Shown here in pieces: positions 48,616 to 59,274 of a stretch of DNA of 64,000 nt (positions within the stretch are counted from its first letter, which is position 1; each line of letters begins with the position of its first letter). The notes under the pieces are model-generated. The model saw only the letters and a list, made by a program, of their open reading frames with translations, was not told the origin of the DNA and did no database searches. Source of the DNA: Xylogone sp. PMI_703 (lineage: Eukaryota > Ascomycota > Leotiomycetes); the NCBI GenBank assembly GCA_021399445.1, contig JAJTUQ010000004.1:496001-560000 (forward strand), in the 5' to 3' direction. The position numbers and the translations under genes were made by a program.

Positions 48616-49401
48616 CTAATGCTCCTTTTCTCCAAATTCCTCCGCACCCTGCTCGAAGACCTTGTCATGATCGTATTCCGACCATCGAATATCTGGCTCA
48701 ACTCCAGCAAACTTCCACACACCATCCACCTTGCGATACCATATAGTGCCCTTACCATGTGCGTGTCCCTTAACCAAGACCTCGCTCAACTTATCATCTA
48801 CATATTTCTGGTGCGCAACACGCATCTGATGGTAGCCAGTAATTTCCGCCTCGCTAGTTTTCATCCATCGCGTGATGCCGATAAAATGCTGAGTCTTGAG
48901 GCGTGGGTTACCCAGGACCTTGGGATCTGATGCCATTTTAATGTAATCATCGGCAGGTATGGCCTCCCAGAGTTTGTTGAGGAAGGAGCGGTAGTCAATC
49001 TACGATTCATGTCAGGAGTACAGCCAACAGTCTCACTAGAAACAACAAACACGCAGGGTGGGGGAGATGCATCTTGAGAGACGGTCCCAGTCTTTGCTAT
49101 CATAACTCTCCGTCCACTCAAAGAGCGCGGTTTGGCAGCCTAGGATTTCTTTGTAGTGTGTTAGACTTTGGAAAATGATGTTCCGTGGGGACGCGACAAA
49201 CCTTCGAATGTAGGTTGGAGGGTCATGATGAAAATGGTGTTGGTGTTGGGTAAGAGGTACGTATTGGAGGACTATGATACGGACGTGCTTAACAAATAAC
49301 TGAAATAGCTGACTCCCTTCGTGATTGCCATGGCGTTTGCAATCAATTTTCTGGTACAGCAGAGGCCTTTCGTGCTCCGACCTGTAGGTATCATCCAGCA
49401 T
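48616..49401 (-). CDS. scytalone-dehydratase-like protein (5' end unresolved)
   Basis: The two clear exons are 48999-48616 and a first one ending at 49051. Family motifs are strong: [15 protein letters not shown] and IDYRSF around the intron, then [47 protein letters not shown]. The catalytic Tyr/Asp/His set of scytalone dehydratase is represented by these Tyr, Asp and His residues. The enzyme class dehydrates reduced naphthols in melanin synthesis; close relatives (MdpB) dehydrate a reduced emodin-type intermediate, working after the Ver-1-like ketoreductase found here. The odd point is the start: the only in-frame ATG is at 49401, giving about 70 more residues than usual before YDSKDW. A short upstream exon (for example 49401-49382 spliced to about 49167) or a degraded 5' end are alternatives. 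Confidence 0.8.
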
Positions 49402-49835
49402 CAGCGCAAAGTCTGACCAGTACAGAGTTGTTCCGCACCCCGAAGGACCAATTTCCGCATTTTTTGGAGTCCCGTCCCCGTGGGTGGCATCGCCCGGGGT
49501 TCTTCCTGGTCTTTAGGGCTCGCTATGCAGGTCCATGATCCACTGCTTACGTCGGATCTTCACTCGCGAGGCCCCTTTTGGTCCCCGATTAGGCTATGGA
49601 CCTCGAGGGGATCGTTGAAGTTACAAGCTGATTCTACAATTTTGTTCACCAGTCTTCGATGGTAGTTGTCAATTTCCGAGTCCCGATTCCACGATCTCAT
49701 TGTCCCATTTTCTGTACAATGGAAATAAGAGTACCCGAAGATTTCTTTTTAAATTGAACGGACCATGCTTTCCTTGGCGTCAGGTCTTGAGATTGAACTG
49801 CCACATCTCAGATACCTTTCGCTCAGTCGATAGCA
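49402..49835. promoter_or_regulatory. divergent region between dehydratase and GMC oxidoreductase genes
   Basis: About 430 bp between head-to-head genes. It contains an AflR-type site at 49676-49686. A minor frame at 49480-49665 is not believed. Confidence 0.45.
49676..49686 (-). promoter_or_regulatory. candidate AflR-type site TCGGGACTCGG
   Basis: On the minus strand, TCG-GGACT-CGG, 150 bp before the GMC start at 49836. The first ten bases are identical to the site upstream of the ABC transporter (53573), which suggests a shared regulator rather than chance. Confidence 0.5.
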
Positions 49836-52162
49836 ATGGACAAGCGATCTACTCTCTTGCTACTTGGTGGGCTCTTGCTTGCTAAGGCAGGCGTCATTCC
49901 TCGTTTTGCTACCGTAGTTTCAGAGCGAGACGTGAATGAGAGCACATATGACTTCATCATCGCTGGCGCTGGTCCTTCTGGACTCACTCTTGCCGATAGG
50001 TTGACTGAAGACGCCAATGGTATGTTAGATTTGGCTCCATCGAACTTGGGAAACAAATACTGAAGATAATCTAGTTAAGGTTCTGGTCATTGAAGCGGGT
50101 CCATTGGATAAGGGAGAAAATTTTATTTACGTACCTGGATTCAGAAACCCAAGCCCATATTTCTGGCCGAACCTGAACACTCAACCGCAAACTGAGCTCA
50201 ACAATCAGGTTATTCCACTTTACTGCGGAAAGGTCGTAGGTGGTGGTAGCACTGTTAACTCAATGGTTTTCCTCAGGTATGCGAATTTGCAAACCTTTAC
50301 TGCTTTTCTATAGAACTCTTGACAAAAGCTTATGAATATAGAGCTACATCTGGTGATTTTGATGCTTGGGAATCACTAGGAAACAGGGGCTGGGGATGGA
50401 ATGAGATGCTTCAGTATTATAAAAAGGCAAGTCCGTTTTTTATAAAAATGGTACACTCTTGGCTAACATGTAGCCTGCACATATAGAGCGAAAACTTCAC
50501 CTTGCCAAATCCAGAATTGGTTACAACCACAAATATTACGTGGGATGCTTCAGTCCGTGGGTTTAGTGGACCCGTTCAATACACTTATCCAAATTATGTC
50601 TACCCTGCAAGTGGTACGTATTCCTCAGCACTCTAATGAAGAATGCTGCAATTATTCCCTTACAATGTCTCATTTTCTAATAACTGAGGCACTATGCATC
50701 TACGAAGTGCTTTATACATTTGAAAGAAATTAGCTCACTCTTCCCATAGCCAATTGGATGGCCGCTATTGAATCTGTCGGCGTCCCATACAGAGAGGATC
50801 CCAGTGGAGGATCGAATCCAGGAGTCTTCGCCTTGCCATTCTCCATGGATGCAACAAACCAGACTTGGACAAGAAGCGATGCCCGACGAAATCACTACGA
50901 CAGGGTAGACACCCGGCCCAACTACCATCTGCTAACAGAAACCACTGTCGCAAAGATCACGTTTAAGAACAATCGAGCAACCGGCGTTGAGTATCTTCCA
51001 ACTGCTGGTGGAAATTTATCAACTGTGCGCGCTTCAAAAGAAGTCATCGTATCTGCAGGGGCTTTACATACACCCCAGATCCTGATGCTTTCCGGGATTG
51101 GGCCGAGGAAAGTGCTTGAATCTCTTCAGATCCCAGTAATTTCGGACCTTCCAGGAGTTGGACAAAACTTGCAAGACCAGTATACGTTGAACGTGCCATA
51201 TACTTGTAAGTCCTCTTCAACTCGCCAGCACTACATCGAAGCTCCTGTATATGCTAACTAACCATTCACAGGGAGCAACCCAGTCTTCCCCAACTCTACC
51301 TCCCTCTCCACCAACGCTACCTATAATGCCACACAGTATGAGCTGTACCTTGCTAAGAAGCCAAGCGCTTATACTATCTCATCGAATCTTCCTACGAACT
51401 TCGGCTTTGTGACATTGAAACAACTTGCCAATTCTACATACCAATCTATCATTGCTCAAGCCAAGGCTGCTAATCCTGCTGCTCACCTTCCATCCGATAT
51501 TGATCCAACCGTCCTTGCAGGCTACAAGGCACAACGAGAATTGATGATCCAGCAGCTGCAAAATCCAAATATGGCCTCCGGTTCCCTGAATTGGAATACA
51601 GATAAGACAGCACAGGTTTTCCATCTCAAACCACTCAGCCGTGGTAATCTAACTATCAACTCGACCAACCCACTAGCAAACCCAGTTTATGACTTGCGCT
51701 CTGCTACAGACCCAATTGATTTCAAAATACTCACTGCTGGATTGCGCATGCTACGGACATTAATGTCCACTCCCGCAATGGCAGAGCTCGGCCCAACGGA
51801 GGTAGCTCCATATGGAGCGCAGTTCCAAACTGATGACGAAATTCTTTCAGTTTTGCGAGCCCAGACAGGACCAAGTGCTGCACATCAGTGCTGTACAGCT
51901 GCTATGCTTCCGCGGGAACTTGGTGGCGTAGTCGACTACGAGAGGAAGGTGTATGGGGTCCAGGGTTTGCGAGTGTCAGATATTAGCAACATGCCAATGG
52001 TGCTTGCTGGACCACCCACAGCCACCCAGTACGCTACTGGCGAAAAGGTGAGTTCTCCATTTGAGTTTTCTAGAAGTTATAGTCATTTTATGGTTATTAA
52101 TATCTCATTAGGTTGCGGATATGATCAAGCATGAGTATTGCCTCGACGGATATTGCAACTAA
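49836..52162 (+). CDS. secreted GMC-family FAD oxidoreductase
   Basis: Exons 49836-50019, 50075-50276, 50342-50426, 50487-50613, 50750-51205, 51272-52047, 52112-52162 give 626 aa. A signal peptide (MDKRSTLLLLGGLLLAKAG) leads to the dinucleotide-binding IIAGAGPSGLTLADRL (about 41-56), whose first Gly-x-Gly set is intact. The GMC signatures CGKVVGGGSTVNSM and SAGALHTPQILMLSGIG follow. The active-site region has the His at about 556 (AHQCCTAAMLPREL). The second catalytic position lies in GPPTATQYA, where most GMC enzymes have His or Asn, so the proton-handling residue may differ. Intron 3 is of the GC-AG type (GCAAGT at 50427). Relatives include secreted oxidases of secondary metabolism and of sugar or alcohol oxidation. 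It is divergent from the dehydratase gene. Confidence 0.9.
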
Positions 52163-53693
52163 GGTTTGACAATAGCTCTTAACATCTAAACCCAGTAATT
52201 GGGTTACTTCAATTTTGGGGCGCCCTCGTTCCTTTTCCTTATGTCAACATTGAAACTTCGTCACCTAAAATAGAAATTTTTATACCTTTTTGACGGGGGC
52301 TGTGATCGAACAAGTCATACTTTATATGTTGTGCATCATCTTCTTAGATAAAATTTAATTGCGTACAAAACCCTTGCTTACAATCAAACGTATTATTCTA
52401 GAATTGACAGTAACATAAGAGAAAAAGTATATGATAAATCTAGCTTTACTTCAGTCTTTTGGTATAATTTCACTCCAACAAATGGTCTAAATGATGCGTC
52501 TTGTATAGGAGTTGTATAGGAGCTCGTTGTACATTTGTAGTCACCTCATGTTGCCGGCTCTAAGTGCTGGGAGCAAGTGTATAATACAAAATTCTGAGGG
52601 ATTTGTATGTTCGATTTAGTTTATTTGTGGATTGGAACATCTGTATTGTAGTTTGCAATATGTATGACGCACACTCTTCTTCCTTGGTACCCTGCTTGCA
52701 GCTGAGCTAGGGAGACGCTTGTCATTTACATATTAAGTGCAACAGGGTTGGATGAAATAATGATGAAGATATGTTGCATATGCAGCATGCATGTACTACC
52801 CGTCAAAAAGGAGCTTATAATAGGTTGTAGACATATCAGCCGCCATATATATCTAGGCAGTGTTCTACTATTAAACGCTCCGTTCAACCTAATGCAAGGA
52901 TAATCCGAGTAGTCATAATATATCTATATCTCTCTCTCCATCTTAGCATTGTATCTATATACGCGTAATTTATGGGACTGGATGGGATTATAAAGTTCGC
53001 CTATCAGGAGTTACAGATTTGCTGTTACTGGCACATGAGTGCAAGGCAATAGATACAAACCTATCTGCACTGCCTGTTCAGCTAGCTCTTCTCAGGTTTC
53101 TTGACTAAAACACTGTGCTCCCCCGGAATCCCCCTTAAGCATAGGATTATGGTAGCCAAATGAGAGGACGCGGACCACTCGGATCTTCACATCTGCCGAT
53201 ATTTGAACTCAGCCAATAATCCAGGCTCCTTTCAAGTACTAGGTGAGTTACGATGGATGCCCGCTTGGGAATAATAATCTCCGGAATGGTAAACCGAGGA
53301 ATTAAGAATTGGTGTGGGAGTCGGGGTTACATTGGTCTGGAAAACGGGGATCGTATTTTCGGGCATCCACGTTGATAACGGCCTTCGGTGATGGTCTAGT
53401 ATAGTGTGTCCCAGTTGCGGCTTACCGGCTATCGAAGTTTGTTTAGTATTTTCTGATTTTTGTTGTGTGCTTACACAGTCATTTGGTATTGTCATTGCCT
53501 GGCTCTTATCGCATTCTTTCTTGTTTACACTCTCTGATGTTCCTTCGTAGGCTCCTGTATTTTCTCACACTCTCGGGACTCGAACTACAAAGTCAATTGC
53601 CTGCACAACCCTAACTTCCCTACAACGTAACGCCAGCTACAGCGTAGTTGAAATATTGGTAATTGGGCCAATCGAGTTGCAACAGGAAGTTTG
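52163..53693. other. 1.5 kb intergenic region with the ABC-transporter promoter
   Basis: No supported gene. It contains the canonical AflR-type site at 53573. The remaining AT-rich DNA is featureless. Confidence 0.4.
53573..53583 (+). promoter_or_regulatory. canonical AflR-type site TCG(N5)CGA
   Basis: TCGGGACTCGA, 111 bp before the ABC-transporter ATG. It is an exact match to the AflR consensus TCG(N5)CGA and shares ten bases with the site at 49676-49686. It supports co-regulation of the transporter with the cluster. Confidence 0.5.
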
Positions 53694-56600
53694 ATGGAGC
53701 CAAAAGATACTGAGACGCTGGAGGGGGCCCTGGCTAAGGAGCGCGAGTCCTCTCCAGCCGCTCCGCAGCCACGATCATCAATCTCATCGGGAACCACTGC
53801 TATTGACATAGAGCAACACAAGGAAGAATTACGTCCTTATTGTCGCAATGGTTTAGCTAGAATACACAGTAGTGTATCTGTGGAGCAGGCGGAAGCCGAC
53901 TTTGAGGAGTTGCAGAGGGAAATTTCGGGCTTGAGCCATGAAAGTGAGAGAGATGGCCGGCTAAAGGTGACAGATATTGAAAAGGGGACGGCGCTGTCGG
54001 GAGGTTCCTCAAGTTTTGAGGATGAGCCATTTGATCTGGAGACATACTTGCGTGCTAGCCACATTGCTGAAGAGGAAGCGGGAATCAGGCCCAAGCACCT
54101 CGGTGCGTACTGGAATGGTCTGACGGTGAAGGGGACGGGAAGCAGCACGAACTATGTCAAGACATTTCCGGATGCAATAGTCAACTTCTTCGATTATGTT
54201 ACTCCGCTTCTTAGACTGTTAGGTATTCGCAAGAAAGGGAGCGAGGTGACTTTGTTGGACTCATTTAGGGGAGTCTGCAACCCTGGTGAGATGGTCCTGG
54301 TGCTAGGCAAGCCAGGGTCGGGATGCACAACATTTTTGAAATCCATTACGAATCAGCGATATGGATTTACAGACATTCAGGGAGAAGTTTTATATGGCTC
54401 TTTTGCTGCTGAAGAATTCAAGCGGTATCGGGGAGAGGCTGTGTATAACCAAGAGGATGATGTACATTATGCGACGCTCACAGTCGCGCAGACACTGGGG
54501 TTCGCACTCGATACCAAAACCGCTGGAAAGCTTCCCGGAAGGATGAGTAAATCAGAGTTCAAGGAGAAAGCCCTTGCAATGCTTCTGAAGATGTTTAACA
54601 TCGAACACACTCGCGATACCGTCGTGGGTGGACCGCTAGTTCGCGGCATCTCAGGAGGTGAAAGGAAGCGTGTTAGTGTGGCAGAGATGCTGTGCACAAA
54701 TGCTAGTATCCTGGCGTGGGACAACAGCACCAGGGGTCTAGATTCATCAACGGCACTGGACTTTGTAAAGTCGTTGAGAGTGTATGCGAATCTGTATAAG
54801 ACAACCACATTCGTTTCATTGTATCAGGCATCGGAGAATATGTATAGGCTTTTCGACCGGGTTTTAGTCATTGATGCAAAGAAGCAAGTCTATTTTGGTC
54901 CGGTGAGTGAGGCTCGAAGTTACTTCGAGTCCCTGGGGTTTGACCCGCGGCCTAGAGAAACTACACCCGACTACCTTACTGGATGTACGGATGAGTTTGT
55001 GCGCGAATATGCTCCCGGCTACTCAGCGGCGAATGCGCCTCACAGTCCAGGGACACTAGAAAAGGCTTTCCTGGATTCGAAGTATTCCAAGATGCTGGAT
55101 GAGGAGATGACTATTTATAAAAGCAAGCTTGCCGGAGAGCAAGAAAAACACAAGAACTTCTTGTTGGCGGTTAAGGAGAGCAAACAGAGAGGTGCAGGAC
55201 GATCCGTTTATACTGTCCCATTCTATCGACAAGTCTGGGCTTTGATGAAGAGGCAGTTTACCCTCAAGCTTCAAGATAAGACGACGCGCTTGCTTTCCTG
55301 GATGAGAACTGTCATTATCGCCATTGTCCTCTCTACTTTGTATCTCAACTTGCCTGAGACTACTGGGAGCGCATTTGGGAAGGGAGGCTTGCTCTTCATC
55401 TCCCTACTATTCAATGCTATTGCAGCTTTATCGGAATTGCCCGCCGCCATGCATGGGCGTGGTATTGTGGCCAAGCACAAATCTTTTGCTTTCCATAGAC
55501 CATCTGCATTGTGGATTGGCCAAATTTTAGTAGACCAGGTCTTTGCTGTAGCAGAGATTATGGCATTCTCCCTAATAGTGTACTTTACGACTCATCTATA
55601 TCGTAGCCCGGCCGCCTTCTTCACTTTTTTCCTCATGCTTTTCAGTGGGAACATGGCTATGACGTTGTTCTATAGGACCATTGCATGCATAAGTCCGGAC
55701 TTCGACTATGCTGCTAAGTTTGCAGTGGTCTTGACTACACTGTTTACTACTACGTCAGGATATCTGATCCAGTACCAATCTGAGCAAGTATGGCTGAGAT
55801 GGATATACTACGTCAATATACTCGGCTTAGCCTTCAGCTCACTGATGGAAAACGAATTCAGTAGGATTGAAATGACATGCACTCAAGAAACATTGATTCC
55901 ATATGGACCTAACTATACGGATATCAACCACCAAGTTTGCACGCTGCCAGGATCGACCCCTGGCACTGATATTGTAAATGGATCAGCTTACATTGAGAAA
56001 GCCTTCTCATATGCGCCTAACCAATTGTGGAGGAATTGGGGAATTATAATGAGTATCATCATATTTTTCCTCATTATGAACGTCGTCCTTGGAGAGTTTA
56101 TCAGATACGGCATGGCAGGTAACACGGCGAGAGTGTATCAAAAGCCGAATGCGGAACGAAAAATATTAAACCAAAAACTCTCGGAGAAGAGAGAGAAACG
56201 CCAGAAATCCAAGAAAGATAGCGACAGCTCAGACTTGAAGATAAACTCAACGAGTATTCTGACTTGGGAAGGGTTAAACTATGATATTCCGGTTCCAGGT
56301 GGAACTAGGCGGCTTCTGAGAAATGTGTATGGTTATGTCAAGCCTGGGGAGCTAACTGCACTGATGGGCCCATCTGGCGCTGGGAAGACAACATTACTGG
56401 ATGTGCTTGCAGCACGAAAGAATATTGGCGTTATCACTGGGGATATTTTGGTCGATGGAATGAAACCTACAAAACACTTTCAGAGGAGTACCTCATACGC
56501 TGAGCAGATGGATCTTCATGACCCAACACAATCCGTTAGAGAGGCGTTGCGATTTTCTGCGGATCTGAGACAGCCATATGAGACGCCACAAGAAGAGAAG

Positions 56601-58262
56601 TACGCATATGTGGAAGAGATTATCAGCCTTCTCGAACTGGAGGATCTTGCAGACTGTATCATCGGCTCACCGGAAACTGGCTTGACGGTTGAACAGCGAA
56701 AACGCGTCACCATTGGTATTGAGCTTGCTGCTAAACCGGAGCTCCTTCTCTTTCTGGACGAACCAACTTCTGGGCTTGATAATCAAAGTGCCTTCAACAT
56801 CGTTCGATTTCTCAAAAAACTTGCTGCTGCTGGCCAAGCGATTCTCTGTACTATCCACCAGCCGAATACTGCTCTCTTTGACAACTTTGATCGTCTTCTC
56901 TTACTAAAGTCCGAGGGCCGGTGTGTCTACTTTGGTGAGATTGGCGAGGATTCTATTATACTTCGAGACTATTTTAAACGACATGGTGCTATAGCTAAAG
57001 ACAGCGATAATGTTGCCGAGTTCATGCTTGAAGCTATTGGCGCCGGTAGTTCGCCACAAATTGGCAGGAGAGACTGGGGTGATATCTGGGAGGAAAGTCC
57101 AGAGCTTGCAAATGTCAAAGATGCTATTTCGCAGATGAAACAGGAACGATCCGTTGTTGGCAGGCTGCTGAATCCCGGAATTCAGAAAGAATTTGCTTCC
57201 CCTTTAATTCACCAGCTCAAGGTCGTCATCCATCGCACCAACGTCGCCTACTGGCGATCACCCAACTTTCTGTTCACCAGGTTCTTCAGCCATGTTGTTA
57301 TTAGTCTAATCACCGGTTTCACATATTTCCAACTAGATACCTCTCGGACTTCATTGCAAGACAGGCTCTTTGTCGTCTTCCAAGTTACTAATCTACCAAG
57401 TTTGATCATAAACCAAGTCCAGGTAAATTGTCTCTCTTTGGTGCCACAGCCTGTGCTTCCAATTACTAACGAACAAATAGGTCATGTACAACATCAAACG
57501 TTCTATATATTTCCGTGAATCGTCATCCAAGATGTATTCATCACTTGCCTTTGAGCTTGGCATCCTTGTAGCCGACCTTCCATATAGCTTCCTATGCGCC
57601 GTCACTTTCTTCCTACCTCTCTATTACTTGCCAGGCTTCCAAAATGAATCATCGCGCGCTGGTTTCCAGTTTCTCATGATTTTCATTACCGAACTTTTCT
57701 GCATGACCCTAGGCCAAGCTCTCGCGGCTCTGACCCCAAGTACTTTTATCTCAACCCAGTTCAACCCCTTCATTATGATCACCTTTTCTCTTTTCTGTGG
57801 TATCACTATCCCAGCAGTCCAGATGCCCAAGTTTTGGAGGTCTTGGCTGTATCAGCTTGATCCGTTCACAAGACTTACTGGGGGTATGGTAGTCACTGCC
57901 ATGCACCAGCTGCCAATAATATGCAAGCCTTCGGAGCTGAACGCCTTTACCGCCCCTGAGGGGCAAACATGCGGAGAGTACATGGCAGATTTCTTTGCTG
58001 CTGGTGGACCTGGATATATTGTAAACAATCAGACGAGCAACTGCGAGTACTGCGCGTATAGTATCGGTGATCAGTACTATGAGCCGCTGGGGCTAAGTTT
58101 TGATAATAGATGGAGAGATTTGGGTATCTTCCTTGCATTCGTTGGAAGTAACTTGTTTATCGTATTCATGGCCGTAAGTTCGATAATCCAAGTTTTAACT
58201 ACGGTGGAAGATATAGCTAACAATCATACCAGAGTCGGTTCCTTAACTTCAATAGAAGATAG
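53694..58262 (+). CDS. PDR-type (ABCG) full-size ABC transporter
   Basis: Exons 53694-57422, 57481-58173 and 58233-58262 give 1483 aa, a standard PDR length, arranged NBD-TMD twice. NBD1 has the degenerate fungal Walker A GKPGSGCTTFLK (about 205), signature SGGERKRVSV (about 319) and Walker B-like ILAWDNSTRGLD. NBD2 has the normal Walker A GPSGAGKTTLL (about 891), the degenerate signature LTVEQRKRVTIG and LFLDEPTSGLD. This asymmetry is typical of Pdr5/CDR-type pumps, which export hydrophobic compounds across the plasma membrane. The start uses the ATG at 53694. The last exon encodes only SRFLNFNRR, a basic tail common in the family. It is likely to export the cluster product or protect the producer. 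An AflR-type site sits 111 bp upstream. Confidence 0.95.
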
Positions 58263-59274
58263 ATCTCCATGGTAGGACGCGCCTTCAGTGGGACATTCAA
58301 GTATCAACTCCCTCAGTTTATTCAACCTAGCCTATTACACTTTAAGATGATGCAGCTTTTAAGGATCATACACCGTAGGCATTGGAATGGGGGCGAATCG
58401 TTAGGACTTGACTTTGGCTCTCTTGTCGTCGCGGGAGCGGGCCTGTGGGGGAAACTGTGGTGTACCCGATATCTACCAATGTCAGCGGTATCAGCACAGC
58501 TATTCAACGCATCCCCGAAAAAATTCCAGAAACATTTAACTAGTTAAAAATAGATTTCAAGAGTTTTATTTCTTTCACTTTGAGAATATTGTACGTTCTT
58601 TTAGATAATTTACTCGCTTTTAAACTTTTTAGTCAACAATTACAAGAAATCTTTCATCGCTCTAACGATGTCCTAATTGGTAGCTAACTACCATTGCCCA
58701 AAGCTGTTGCTCTTTCAACTAAACAGCCCCTCATTGCTGTATCCTCACGTCCTTGCCCCTGGCTAATGTAACTTTGTTGAGCAAGTTATGGTGTTGTATG
58801 CCAGGTTCCAAAGACTTTCTCGGATAACCGGGTTGTAAGTCTCGGTGGCCGGCCGTTCCAACAACTCTGAAACTTCCGGTACGCAAGAGGGTAATAAAAG
58901 CTCACCTAGCCCCATGAGGCCATCTTTCAATTATTTTGCTACTCGATATGTTAGGAGTGAGGAGGAATAAAACGAAAAAGTGCTGCGAATATGACGGACT
59001 GATGGCGGGGACCACGCCAGAAAATTCCAAATCACGAAAAAGCATATATTACCGCATCGAGATGTCCTAGGAGAGCGGAATTAGTGGTTTCATCCCGACA
59101 ATATGGTAGAGAATGTGAAACATTGATAGCATACGAATGCAAGATACCGGGTAGTATGCAGGCATACAGCATCACAAACTTCGACCAGGGGGGAGACAAT
59201 CGACTATTTATCGGATATTGAGAATCAAGCCACGGCGGATGGAATATGCTAATTATCTAGACTGATCTATTTCT
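58263..59274. other. intergenic between convergent genes
   Basis: About 1 kb with 3' UTRs. A frame at 58269-58547 immediately after the transporter stop has no recognisable domain. Confidence 0.4.

Noticed and set aside
34507..49401. Complete aflatoxin/sterigmatocystin-type cluster
   Set aside because: Only helper-type genes shared with many aromatic polyketide clusters are present; no fatty-acid synthase, PKS, averantin- or versicolorin-specific enzymes are seen, and a scytalone-dehydratase-like gene points more to an emodin-type pathway.
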